The notes under the pieces: model-generated | The model's database searches: none | What the model was told of the DNA's origin: nothing | Seen by the model: the letters and a program-made list of their open reading frames with translations, nothing else | Shown here: in pieces, positions 1 through 7,142 of the stretch | Numbering within the stretch: position 1 is the first letter of the stretch | Layout of the letters: each line of letters starts with the position of its first letter | Program-made: the position numbers and the translations under genes | NCBI GenBank assembly: GCA_002683195.1 | Contig: NYSW01000049.1 | Coordinates: forward strand, 6,101 to 15,319 | Direction of reading: 5' to 3' | DNA: 9,219 nucleotides | DNA from: Phycisphaerae bacterium | GTDB taxonomy: Bacteria; Planctomycetota; Phycisphaerae; Phycisphaerales; SM1A02

Positions 1-821
1 GCCCGGAGCACCGCGTCCTGCAGTTCGGCATCGATCCCCTCCCCGTCGGCTTCCAGCATGGCCGCTTGCGTCGCCCCGACCGCGATCATGAAGTCGTCGT
101 CGACGTCCTCGGTCGCCACGAAGGTGACGCCGCCGGCGATGAGATGCTTGGAGAACGGCGGATAGCCGTCGTCACGAACGATGCCGGTCCGGCGTCGGAG
201 ATCCTCGGGGACCGGACCGTCGCGACGCTCGATCACGCATCCGCCGAGGGGGCGCGGCGACGCGGTGACCGCGGTGTCGCGATCGCCGCGGGTTTCGTCG
301 TTCAAGCGTTCGATCCCGGCGATGATCATCGCCGAGTCCTGGAAGCCATCGAGGCGATCGAGCACCCGGCCGTCGGGGGCGAGGATCCAGAGCGTCGGTC
401 GATCATCGCTCCAGTCGATGAGTTCGTTGCCGCCGCCGCCCTCGTTGGTGATGATCGGAAACAACGGGAGATCATCGTGTCGGGCGAGCCAGTCCACGAC
501 CTCGGACTTCCTTTGGATGGCCGCGGTGACCACTCGGACCGACCCGCCGTGCGTCCGTCGGACCGTCTCCAATTCGGAGAGCATCCGTACCGACCCTTCG
601 GCATAGGTCGCCCAGACCAGAAGCAGGGTGATTCGGCCATCGACCGACTGCAGCGGGACCGGACGGTCTTCGATCGATCGCAGGACGTCGGTCTGCACCG
701 TCCCGACGAGTCGAGGCGGCGAAGGCGCCGTGCCCGGACCGCAGCCGGCAAGCAGTACGTTCAACGAAAGCATCCAACAGGAAAGGTGGAGCTTCGGCCG
801 ATTCAGTCCCAGGGTTCGCAT
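1..821 (-). CDS. Lipoprotein with cysteine-less thioredoxin-like domain plus C-terminal domain (partial, runs off left edge)
   Basis: Translation from an ATG at 821 stays open for 273 codons to the window edge, so the C-terminus is missing. The start is supported by GGAG seven bases upstream (829-832). Residues 17-27 form a lipoprotein signal with lipobox L-A-G-C (Cys27), so the product should be lipid-anchored on the periplasmic side. Residues about 38-175 match the thioredoxin/TlpA fold of the neighbouring gene at 1168-1881: both have V-W-A-T at the active site, P-I-I-T-N before the last strands, and P-T-(L/I)-W-I-L-A-P-D-G with the cis-proline position (Pro142). Here the W-C-P-P-C motif is replaced by Y-A-E-G-S (73-77), so disulfide exchange is not expected. 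Residues about 215-273 (Y-P-P-F-S-K-H, then A-G-G-V-T-F-V-A-T-E-D-V) recall a domain I remember from other secreted bacterial proteins of unknown function; that match is from memory. Role unknown; a binding or chaperone role is only inference. Confidence 0.85.
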   Translation of the reverse strand, partial: MRTLGLNRPKLHLSCWMLSLNVLLAGCGPGTAPSPPRLVGTVQTDVLRSIEDRPVPLQSVDGRITLLLVWATYAEGSVRMLSELETVRRTHGGSVRVVTAAIQRKSEVVDWLARHDDLPLFPIITNEGGGGNELIDWSDDRPTLWILAPDGRVLDRLDGFQDSAMIIAGIERLNDETRGDRDTAVTASPRPLGGCVIERRDGPVPEDLRRRTGIVRDDGYPPFSKHLIAGGVTFVATEDVDDDFMIAVGATQAAMLEADGEGIDAELQDAVLR

Positions 822-1051
822 TGGATCGCTCCGAAGATTGTTTCGCGTCGGCGTCCGCCGCATCGGACGAGCAGGGGGGCTCGATCCTCTTCCCCTTCAA
901 TCTTACGAAACATCGCTTCGTCGGCCTTCGGTCGTCTCACGGTTCTTCCCCCGACCCGAAGCTGGTACGTCCGGAAGACTCCGAGGCCGTCGATGGTGAT
1001 GATCTCGACCGGACGCTCGCATTCTCGGGTCGGAGAATCAGAAATCGGCAA
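803..1051 (-). CDS. Small hypothetical protein, possibly a remnant of a longer gene
   Basis: An 82-residue ORF reads from a TTG at 1051 to a TGA at 803, overlapping the start of the downstream lipoprotein (821) by 19 bp, an operon-like arrangement. No clear ribosome binding site precedes the TTG. The next in-frame ATG (913) would leave only 37 residues, so the start is uncertain. Residues from about 13 look protein-like (R-P-V-E-I-I-T-I-D-G, later A-P-L-L-V-R-C), and codons favour G/C in the third position. There is no signal peptide or membrane segment. I do not recognise the family. The strand pattern is faintly like the periplasmic part of ExbD/TolR proteins, but too weakly to name. The preceding 77 codons are open in another frame, which raises the possibility of a frameshifted larger gene (see findings). 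Confidence 0.45.
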   Translation of the reverse strand: MPISDSPTRECERPVEIITIDGLGVFRTYQLRVGGRTVRRPKADEAMFRKIEGEEDRAPLLVRCGGRRRETIFGAIQCEPWD

Positions 1052-1167
1052 CGCGGGATCTCAACCGCAATGGGTTCATCGATCGAGCGGATCTGCAGTG
1101 GAGGGATTCGGGCTGGGGCGACGACCCCCGACTCATCTTCCGTCCCTTGACTTCGTGGCGGTTCAGA

Positions 1168-1881
1168 TCATTCCGTGGCAGCACGGATGGCGACCAGCAG
1201 AGTTGGAAGGTCATGCATGCCGACCAGCTCCTGAAGCACCGTTCCGTCCGGGGCGAGAATCCAGATGGTCGGATACGCCCGTACGGCGGAGGCGAGGGCT
1301 GGCGTTCCCGCATCGTTGGTGATGATGGGATAGCTGGGGACCGCGAGTCGCTCGAGGGTTCCCGCGGCGACCTGGCGGCGACGATCCTTCATCCAGGGGC
1401 CCACGATGCTCGAGGGTTCGGCGGCGATCGAGACCACTCGCACTTGATCCGCGAGATCGCGGTGAATCGCCTCGAGGGTTGGAATGCTGGCCACGCAGGG
1501 TGGGCACCAGGTCGCCCATACGTCGACCAGAATGGGGCGTTCGTCCACGTCGGCGAGGGCGACCGTGCCGCCGTCGAGTGTTTGAAACCGGGCGTCGGTT
1601 CGGGTTCCCAGCACTTCCGGGCGGGGACCAACGCCGGGCCCGATCATCATCGACGAGGCGATGCATCCGCTCACCAGGACCGCGGTGAAACCAAGAATCA
1701 CGGTGGCGAAGGGCCGGCGGTCATCGGGGTGTCGGCGAAGATCCGGACTCGCCATGGTGACGGCGATCAGGCCGAGAATGCCGCCCAGGCCGTAGACCAG
1801 GGACATCGGCAGCGACAGCACCGCCAACCAGGTCGCGATGGTGGAAGTTGTCGAACGCGAGCGTGGGGGCTCAGTCGTCAT
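1168..1881 (-). CDS. Membrane-anchored TlpA-family thiol-disulfide thioredoxin
   Basis: The 237-residue protein has two hydrophobic segments near the N-terminus (about 16-43 and 58-82), separated by a short polar loop with R-R-H-P-D-D-R-R. This pair resembles the small two-helix DUF4190-type membrane domain. Residues about 95-235 form a TlpA/ResA-like thioredoxin domain with V-W-A-T-W-C-P-P-C (redox cysteines 126 and 129) and the cis-proline loop A-Y-P-T-I-W (Pro204). Family knowledge suggests a periplasm-facing reductase or oxidase of protein disulfides; the substrate is unknown. ATG 1881 lies inside the end of mutS (11-bp overlap), and a purine-rich AGGTGAAG stretch precedes it, so translational coupling to mutS is likely. 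The sequence is clearly paralogous to the lipoprotein two genes downstream, which lacks the cysteines. Confidence 0.93.
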   Translation of the reverse strand: MTTEPPRSRSTTSTIATWLAVLSLPMSLVYGLGGILGLIAVTMASPDLRRHPDDRRPFATVILGFTAVLVSGCIASSMMIGPGVGPRPEVLGTRTDARFQTLDGGTVALADVDERPILVDVWATWCPPCVASIPTLEAIHRDLADQVRVVSIAAEPSSIVGPWMKDRRRQVAAGTLERLAVPSYPIITNDAGTPALASAVRAYPTIWILAPDGTVLQELVGMHDLPTLLVAIRAATE

Positions 1882-4597
1882 CGCGGGGCTTCACCTGGTG
1901 CACGAGGTCGCGGAGGGCATCGAAGGCGGCAAGGGGCGTGAGTCCGTCCAGGTCGATCTCTCGGAGCCGATCGATCGCGGGATGCGGCAGGAACTCGGTG
2001 AACAGTGACATCTGCGAATTCGAGGTCACGGCCGGAGCGGTGGGGATGGCGGCGGCGCGGGCGGCCGCTTCGCCTTCATGTACCGCGAGCGTGGCGAGCA
2101 GTTCCCGGGCCCGGGCCACCACGTCGGGGGCGAGGCCCGCGAGCTGCGCCACGTGGATGCCGTAGGAGCGATCGGTGCGGCCGGGCTGAATCCGGTGGAG
2201 GAAGACGATTCGATCCTGCCATTCCCGCACCGTCACATGGAGGTTGGTGACTTCGGGCATTCGATCGGCGATCGAGGTCAATTCGTGATAATGGGTGGCG
2301 AAGAGGGTTCGACTTCCCCGCGCCGCGAGGGCCTCGGCGATCGCCCAGGCGAGGGAGAGTCCGTCGAGGGTGCTGGTCCCACGCCCGATCTCGTCGAGGA
2401 TCACCAGGCTTCGTTCGGTCGCATGATGCAGGATGTTCGCGGTCTCGGTCATCTCGACCATGAAGGTCGAACGGCCCGCGTGGAGTTCATCCGCGGCGCC
2501 GATCCGGGTGAGGATCCGATCGACGACTCCGATTCTCGCGCTGGTCGCCGGAACGAACGAGCCCGCTTGAGCGAGGAGCACCACCAGGGCGGTCTGCCGG
2601 ATGTAGGTGCTCTTGCCCGCCATGTTGGGGCCGGTGATCAGGGCAAGGGTCGCGGGTTCGTCGTCGGTGGCGAGTCGGGCGTCATTGGGCACGAAGCGAT
2701 CGCGCATCGACGCGTCGAGCACCGGGTGACGGGCTTCGCTCAATTCGAGCGCGTTCGAATCATCGACTTCGGGGCGGACCCACTCCAGCCGGTACGCGGT
2801 CTCCGCCAGGCACTGGGTGCCGTCGATGTCGGCGATCGCATCCCCGAACGCGGCGATCGCCTCGAGCTGTTCCGCGATCGAGCGGCAGAGATCGGCGAAC
2901 ACGATCTTCTCGCGTTCGAGCCCGCGGGCGCCGGCGGTGAGAACCTTGTCTTCGAAGACCTTCAACTCGTCGGTGATGTACCGCTCGGCGTTCTTGAGGG
3001 TCTGCTTCCGGACGAAACCCGGGGGAATGCGGGCGTCATTGGCCTTGGATACTTCGATGTAGTAGCCGAAGACCTTGTTGAACCCGACCTTCAGAGCACC
3101 GATGCCGGTCTCTTCCACGATCTTCGCCTGGTAACCGACCAGCCAGGAGGTCGCATCGCGTTCGAGCGAACGTGCTTCGTCGAGGGCCTCGTCGATTCCG
3201 TCCCGAACCAGACCGCCATCTCGCAGGTGGGCGGGTGGATCGTCGATGCAGGTGGTGGCGATCCGCTCGGCCAGCGGGGTGAGGGCGTTGATCGTCGCCT
3301 CGAGTCGATCGTGGACGGGGGCGAAGGCCGGGCGTTCGGCCAGCAGTTCCACGATCGGTCGGGCGGCCTGAACACTCCGTCCAAGGGCCACCACGTCGCG
3401 GGGGGTCGCTCGTCCCACGGCGACTCGCCCGGCGATCCGAGCCACGTCGTTCATGCCCGCAAGGCCGGCGCGGATCGCATCCGCGGCTTCCCGGTCTTCG
3501 ATCAGGCCGCCGACCGCGCGGTGTCGGGCTTGAATCTCCGCGACGCCGATCAGGGGCCAGCAGAGTCGGCGGCGGAGCGCTCGCCGCCCCATGGCGGTTC
3601 GGCAGTGGGGAAAGACCGAGAGCAGCGAGCCTTCGACTTCTCCGCGGCGGCTGGTTCGTTCGATCTCCAGGCTGGAGAGGGTCGCGAGATCCAGCTGCAT
3701 TCGACGATCGTCATTCCGTCGTCGCGGCGGCCGAAGGTGGGCGAGGGGACGGGGGCCGTCCGGGTTGCCGGCGCGATCGGCCGCCTGTGTTTCGAGCAGA
3801 TAGCGAAGAAGCGCGCCCGCGGCCGCGGTGGCAGGATCGTCGGCAACCAGCCCGAACGCTTCCAGATTCGCGACTCGGTAGTGTTCCCGAAGGGTGCGGT
3901 CGCCCTCTTCGGCGGTGAACAGCCATCCCGCGCGGCGGGTTTCGACCGCCCCGATCGAGTTCGCAAGATCTTCCGGGAGTCGGATCGACTCCTCCAGATC
4001 GATCGACTCTGGCACGAGAAGTTCACTGGGTGCGAATCTTGCGAGCAGGTCGGCGATGCCGTCGGGCCGGCATTCGGCCACGGTGAACGAACCGGTCGAC
4101 AATTCCGCGACCGCGACCGCGACGCGATCGTCCGGAAATGGAGCCACCGCGGCCACCAGGTTCTCCCGGCCCTCCTCCAGCAGCGACTCGTCGACCAGGG
4201 TTCCCGGTGTGAGGACCCGGGTGACCGCGCGATCGACCACGCCCTTGGCTTCCCGGGGATCCTGAACCTGGTCGCAGACCGCGACGCGAATCCCTTGTTC
4301 GACCAGTCGCCGGAGATAGGTTTCCGCCGCGTGATGCGGCACACCCGCCATCGGCATGCCCTTGCTTCGTTCCGTCAGAGTGATGCCCAGCAGCCGGTGC
4401 GCCGTGGCGGCATCCGGTCCGAAGAGCTCGTAGAAATCACCCATCCGGAAGAAGAGCAGGCAGTCCGGGTGATCCTGCTTGAAGCGTGTGAACTGCCTCA
4501 TCGCCGGCGTTTCCCACGCGGGACCGCGGTACGCCTCGGGGAGTTCCGGCCTGGAGGTTTCGGGTGCCGTCTTCACGTCGACAAGTCTACGGATCAA
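1871..4597 (-). CDS. mutS: DNA mismatch repair protein MutS
   Basis: This 908-residue protein is full length for MutS1, the cytoplasmic ATPase that recognises mismatches and small loops and recruits MutL. The mismatch-reading motif F-Y-E is at 55-57 within F-R-M-G-D-F-Y-E-L-F. The connector, core and clamp regions follow. The ATPase has Walker A G-P-N-M-A-G-K-S-T (656-664), Walker B L-V-I-L-D-E (731-736) and the T-H-Y-H-E-L histidine loop (768-773). Q-M-S-L-F (862-866) matches the beta-clamp-binding motif position of E. coli MutS, and the tail D-G-L-T-P-L-A-A resembles the tetramerisation end. The start is ambiguous: TTG at 4597 has a GAGG ten or so bases upstream, and a GTG lies at 4576; both precede the conserved domain. 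Upstream is a 3D-domain gene 86 bp away; downstream, tlpA overlaps by 11 bp. No mutL is visible. Confidence 0.98.
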   Translation of the reverse strand: MIRRLVDVKTAPETSRPELPEAYRGPAWETPAMRQFTRFKQDHPDCLLFFRMGDFYELFGPDAATAHRLLGITLTERSKGMPMAGVPHHAAETYLRRLVEQGIRVAVCDQVQDPREAKGVVDRAVTRVLTPGTLVDESLLEEGRENLVAAVAPFPDDRVAVAVAELSTGSFTVAECRPDGIADLLARFAPSELLVPESIDLEESIRLPEDLANSIGAVETRRAGWLFTAEEGDRTLREHYRVANLEAFGLVADDPATAAAGALLRYLLETQAADRAGNPDGPRPLAHLRPPRRRNDDRRMQLDLATLSSLEIERTSRRGEVEGSLLSVFPHCRTAMGRRALRRRLCWPLIGVAEIQARHRAVGGLIEDREAADAIRAGLAGMNDVARIAGRVAVGRATPRDVVALGRSVQAARPIVELLAERPAFAPVHDRLEATINALTPLAERIATTCIDDPPAHLRDGGLVRDGIDEALDEARSLERDATSWLVGYQAKIVEETGIGALKVGFNKVFGYYIEVSKANDARIPPGFVRKQTLKNAERYITDELKVFEDKVLTAGARGLEREKIVFADLCRSIAEQLEAIAAFGDAIADIDGTQCLAETAYRLEWVRPEVDDSNALELSEARHPVLDASMRDRFVPNDARLATDDEPATLALITGPNMAGKSTYIRQTALVVLLAQAGSFVPATSARIGVVDRILTRIGAADELHAGRSTFMVEMTETANILHHATERSLVILDEIGRGTSTLDGLSLAWAIAEALAARGSRTLFATHYHELTSIADRMPEVTNLHVTVREWQDRIVFLHRIQPGRTDRSYGIHVAQLAGLAPDVVARARELLATLAVHEGEAAARAAAIPTAPAVTSNSQMSLFTEFLPHPAIDRLREIDLDGLTPLAAFDALRDLVHQVKPRDDD

Positions 4598-4683
4598 ACG
4601 GTTTTCGACCTCGTCAGAGGGTGAGAGCCCGGGTTCGTGGACAAGGTGTCGAAGGATGTCGATTCATCGGTGGGTCGTGTGAA

Positions 4684-5208
4684 TCAGGGGTCCGAGGGCG
4701 GGGTGGTGTTCCAGAGGATCCGTACCCGGCGTTTACCCCATTCGAGGGCGGCCTTTCGATCCACGCCGTAGTAAAGATCGATCCGATCCTTCCAGCGTCT
4801 GGCCATCTTGTCGAGCACGAGGTACGGACCGCGTTCTTCGCCGTCCACCTCGATCCAGACGGGGGTTCGATGCGTCAGCCCGATCTCCAGGAGATCTCGA
4901 CTGACCGCGATTGAATTCTCGCCCGGAATCAGGTGGTCGCCCCAGGCGGCGGTGAACGGATCGCCATCGGTCTCTTCGGGGCGAGAGCAGTACGCGGTGG
5001 CGGTCACCCACATCGTGTGCCGCTTTCCGTGCGCCGGGTGATGCTCGATCGTGCGGGTGGCGGGGCCGGTCGGGGACGCCGTCGCCGAGGCGCTTTTCGC
5101 GTCCGGTGGGTTCGGTGTCGGCGGGCGCTCCTCCGAGCCGCAGCCGGAGAGCGTCAGGCCACCGGCAAGGATCAGTCGCAGATCAAGCCGGCCCGAGGGA
5201 CGGTTCAT
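4684..5208 (-). CDS. 3D-domain (double-psi beta-barrel) lipoprotein, probable peptidoglycan-acting
   Basis: The 174-residue protein has a short lipoprotein signal with lipobox L-S-G-C (Cys23), then a low-complexity linker rich in Pro, Ala, Ser and Thr (about 25-60). A single 3D domain covers about 66-165: V-T-A-T-A-Y (68-73), I-A-V-S-R-D-L-L (100-107) and Y-L-V-L-D-K-M (129-135), then D-R-I-D-L-Y-Y-G (141-148) and A-L-E-W-G (154-158). The aspartates at 133, 141 and 144 fit the domain's acidic signature. The fold is shared with MltA/RlpA-like proteins, so a cell-wall role, perhaps transglycosylase-like, is likely but not shown. ATG 5208 overlaps the TGA of the upstream thuA-like gene as ATGA, indicating translational coupling. 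mutS follows after 86 bp. Confidence 0.9.
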   Translation of the reverse strand: MNRPSGRLDLRLILAGGLTLSGCGSEERPPTPNPPDAKSASATASPTGPATRTIEHHPAHGKRHTMWVTATAYCSRPEETDGDPFTAAWGDHLIPGENSIAVSRDLLEIGLTHRTPVWIEVDGEERGPYLVLDKMARRWKDRIDLYYGVDRKAALEWGKRRVRILWNTTPPSDP

Positions 5209-6122
5209 CGGGAAGCGTTCGCGGGGGGAGCATTCTCTGGGACGGATTTCGCATCCTTGCCGGTCGGAATGGCTCGCTCACCCGCGGCCCACATCACCGC
5301 TTCGCCAAGATGCCGTCGAAAAAGAGGTTCGGCGTAGGAGTCCTTGGTGTGACCACCGCCGGTGTAGAACGCACGCCCGCCATCGAAGTCCTGATACCAC
5401 GCGATCGGATGGTCGCCGTTCATCCCACCACCGTCGTAGGTCGACTCGTCCAGGCTCAGGAGCACGTTCACCCGCGGGCGAGGATTGTCTCGGTAGACGT
5501 ACCACTCATCGGTTCGGGCCCAGGTTTCGGGGAGGAAGGACGTCGCGGGGAATCGACGGTTTTCGACGTTGATGTCGGCTCGTTGAATGGCCGGATGGGT
5601 CTTGAACCAGCCGCCGACCAGCCGCCCATACCAGGGCCAGTCGTACTCGGTGTCTGCCGCGCTGTGCACGCCGACGTAGCCGCCACCGTTGCGAATGAAG
5701 GCCTCGAAGGTTCGTTGTTGTTCGTCATCGAGCACATCGCCGGTGGTGTTGAGAAACACGACGGCTTGAAATCGGGAGAGCATGTCGGGTCGGAACCACG
5801 AGGAATCCTCGGTCGCCTCGACGCGGTATCCCGATTTTCTGCCGATCTCCCGAAGCGCTTCGACCCCGGTCGGAATCGATCCATGTCGAAAGCCTGCGGT
5901 CTTTGAAAAGACCAGAACCCGGGGTTGGGACTCGGCCGGCTTCTTGAGGTGAGGCCCGATGCGACGAGGGGCCGACGGCGGGGTCTCCTGGCTGCTGGTG
6001 GATCCGGCATCACCAGCGGCGATGAGGATCCCCGCGACCGCGAGGGCCGACAGCGGGGCGGTCAGCCTCCTCAGGAGTGCCGACGCGGTGCCAGGACGTG
6101 ATGGTGATGATTCTCGTGGCAT
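5205..6122 (-). CDS. Secreted ThuA-domain protein (trehalose-utilisation-like)
   Basis: The 305-residue protein begins with a basic stretch and a hydrophobic segment (about 18-40), read as a signal peptide or anchor. Residues about 67-283 form a ThuA-like domain of the class I glutamine-amidotransferase-like fold: V-F-S-K-T-A-G-F-R-H (71-80), G-G-G-Y-V-G-V-H-S-A-A-D-T (146-158), T-H-P (175-177), D-E-W-Y-V-Y (205-210), and H-P-I-A-W (238-242) followed by G-R-A-F-Y-T-G-G-G-H (249-258). At the place where amidotransferases have their catalytic cysteine the sequence reads G-V-H-S, as is usual for ThuA proteins. Such domains are abundant in planctomycetes and often linked to carbohydrate metabolism, but the reaction is not established. 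AGGA seven bases before ATG 6122 supports the start. It is the first gene of the packed run that continues through the 3D gene and mutS. Confidence 0.93.
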   Translation of the reverse strand: MPRESSPSRPGTASALLRRLTAPLSALAVAGILIAAGDAGSTSSQETPPSAPRRIGPHLKKPAESQPRVLVFSKTAGFRHGSIPTGVEALREIGRKSGYRVEATEDSSWFRPDMLSRFQAVVFLNTTGDVLDDEQQRTFEAFIRNGGGYVGVHSAADTEYDWPWYGRLVGGWFKTHPAIQRADINVENRRFPATSFLPETWARTDEWYVYRDNPRPRVNVLLSLDESTYDGGGMNGDHPIAWYQDFDGGRAFYTGGGHTKDSYAEPLFRRHLGEAVMWAAGERAIPTGKDAKSVPENAPPANASR

Positions 6123-6548
6123 GCTTCGATCCTAGCGGAGGCGACCGGCAAAGGGCGGATGATCCGGCGGGGGCTGGGGTCGCTGGTACCGGCAGTCCTG
6201 AAAAGCAAGCCGCCCGACCCCAAGGGGCCGGGCGGACGTGCTTCTCTCACTCTTTCGCTGACTGGCGGGTGTCGAACAACTGAACACCATTGGCCAGCCG
6301 ATCCGGGGTCTTGTCGGGATACACAACTCTCCCGATCCGACGGGTGTGAAACACCTGCCGGCAGTCGAAGATAGAGCACCGCGGCCTTCGATTGAAGCCC
6401 TTTCCTCGGAGACTGTGGAGAGATTGTCGAATAAGAACCCGCTCCTCGTATCAGGATCGGCGTAAGTAGTTATAAATTATGGGCTTGTGGCCGAGCGGCA
6501 GTCTTCGGGCGGTCGATTGGTTCTTGGACCTTGGAAGGTGCGATAGCC
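6123..6548. other. Gene-free region with several hairpins (possible structured RNA or leader)
   Basis: No convincing protein gene lies here on either strand. Read on the minus strand, the segment from about 6470 to 6201 holds a series of stems: a 25-nt hairpin at 6337-6361 (outer C-C-G-G-C with G-T-C-G-G, inner G-G-T-G-T with A-C-A-C-C), one at 6314-6335 (T-C-G-G-G-A with its complement), a longer one at 6262-6297 (C-T-G-G-C outer and G-G-T-G-T inner stems), and finally the terminator-like stem at 6201-6243. An AT-rich patch (6466-6480) containing TATAAC on the minus strand could be a -10 region, but no matching -35 is seen. I could not match it to tmRNA, RNase P RNA, 6S, SRP RNA, 5S or a known riboswitch. 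Confidence 0.35.
6201..6243 (-). terminator. Strong GC hairpin with short T run, terminator-like
   Basis: Arms at 6210-6221 and 6224-6235 pair over 12 bp; the single A/C mismatch on the plus strand becomes a G-U pair in minus-strand RNA. An outer AAGCA/TGCTT pair (6203-6207 with 6239-6243) extends it. On the minus strand the stem is followed by GCTTTTC, a short U tract. The better pairing and U tract favour minus-strand function. It lies about 80 bp before the thuA-like start, so it could end an upstream RNA or act as an attenuator. Confidence 0.6.
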
Positions 6549-6584
6549 AAAAATGAACCGTTCCCGACCGAGGTCGGGAACGGT
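6549..6584 (-). terminator. Rho-independent terminator after tRNA-Ala
   Basis: A near-perfect inverted repeat (6557-6569 with 6572-6584) forms a stem of 11-13 bp on the minus strand. It is followed after TTCA by five Ts (6553-6549). It begins about ten bases after the tRNA 3' end, as expected for the tRNA transcript's terminator. Confidence 0.85.
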
Positions 6585-6593
6585 GTCTGCAGG

Positions 6594-6666
6594 TGGAGCC
6601 GATCGGGATCGAACCGACAACCTCCTCGATGCGACCGAGGCGCTCTCCCAATTGAGCTACGGCCCC
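6594..6666 (-). tRNA. tRNA-Ala, anticodon CGC
   Basis: The 73-nt cloverleaf is complete: acceptor GGGGCCG pairs with CGGCTCC including the G3-U70 wobble that is the alanine identity signal; D stem GCTC/GAGC; anticodon stem CCTCG/CGAGG with loop GTCGCAT, giving anticodon CGC (reads GCG); T arm GTCGG-TTCGATC-CCGAT; discriminator A73 at 6594. The 3' CCA is not encoded (CCT follows), so it must be added enzymatically. Reading this gene as protein gives the well-known spurious V-A-Q-L-G-E-R-L peptide. Confidence 0.97.
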
Positions 6667-6697
6667 GCAGGATTCCACGGACTTCCGTGGGTCGGAA

Positions 6698-6727
6698 AGT
6701 GTATCGACCGGCAGGCCGAGCTGCCAG
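6698..6727 (-). promoter_or_regulatory. Candidate promoter for tRNA-Ala
   Basis: On the minus strand CTGGCA (6727-6722) and TACACT (6703-6698) are separated by 18 bases; each matches the sigma-70 consensus at four of six positions. Transcription would begin roughly 25 bases before the tRNA. The leader would contain a 7-bp inverted repeat (6675-6690, CCACGGA/TCCGTGG) that could aid 5' processing. Position and spacing fit, but the match is modest. Confidence 0.35.
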
Positions 6728-6761
6728 AGTCACTTTTCAGAGGGTTCAGCACCGACGGAGA

Positions 6762-7142
6762 TCAGCTGCAGGTGGCGCAGAGCCCAGACAGGGTGAGCTC
6801 ATGGTTCTGAAGCTTGAAGCCCTGAGGCAGGAGTTTCTTCAATCCACCGGGACAACCCTCGAGATCGAAGAACCGATCGCAGGCGGTGCAGTGGAAGTGA
6901 TGGTGATGCTTGGAAGCGATGCTCGCCATCTCGTACCGATCGCTTCTCCCGGGCACGGAGACGCTGGCGATCTTCCCCTCGTCCTGAAGTCGACGAACGA
7001 CGCGATACACCGTCCGAAGGCCGAGCGTGGAGACCGTACGGGAGGCGACGGTCAGAATCTCTTCGATCGACAAGGGGCCGCCGGCGGATTTGATCGCCTC
7101 CGAGATCGCTTCGGTCTGACGGGTCATTCGTTGTTGAGTCAT
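6762..7142 (-). CDS. Fur-family metal-responsive transcriptional repressor
   Basis: With ATG 7142 as start the protein has 126 residues. I prefer this to GTG 7151 because GGAAG lies eight bases before the ATG but almost touches the GTG. Residues about 5-70 form the winged-helix DNA-binding half, with recognition helix G-L-R-T-V-Y-R-V-V-R-R-L (41-52). The C-terminal half has K-H-H-H-H-F-H-C-T-A-C (78-88) and ends H-E-L-T-L-S-G-L-C-A-T-C, giving two C-x-x-C pairs (85/88 and 122/125) for structural zinc, plus the histidine-rich sensing region. In this family, metal binding lets the dimer block promoters. Which metal is sensed cannot be read from sequence, but the divergent ZIP transporter at 7574 makes a Zur-like zinc role the best guess. 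The tRNA-Ala gene lies downstream. Confidence 0.92.
   Translation of the reverse strand: MTQQRMTRQTEAISEAIKSAGGPLSIEEILTVASRTVSTLGLRTVYRVVRRLQDEGKIASVSVPGRSDRYEMASIASKHHHHFHCTACDRFFDLEGCPGGLKKLLPQGFKLQNHELTLSGLCATCS

Noticed and set aside
66..1322. 418-codon plus-strand frame at the left end
   Set aside because: It lies opposite the lipoprotein, the small ORF and part of tlpA, is Arg/Gly-rich, has no recognisable domain, and is a shadow of the minus-strand genes.
2078..4624. 848-codon open frame on the plus strand opposite mutS
   Set aside because: It mirrors almost the whole of mutS, has no recognisable domain, and is a common artefact of GC-rich codon use; the minus strand encodes an unmistakable MutS.
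6361..6420. GAGGAAAG on the minus strand, like the start of bacterial RNase P RNA
   Set aside because: The conserved continuation and the matching 3' P4 partner are missing, so it is probably chance.
6481..6540. tRNA-like G-T-G-G-C-C-G-A-G-C-G-G on the plus strand, as in Leu or Ser tRNA D arms
   Set aside because: No anticodon arm, T arm or acceptor pairing follows; only a short resemblance.
6451..6733. Minus-strand ORFs reading G-A-V-A-Q-L-G-E-R-L and S-S-I-G-R-A-P
   Set aside because: These are well-known spurious translations of a tRNA gene; they cover tRNA-Ala and its flanks. The plus-strand frames over the same tRNA are rejected for the same reason.
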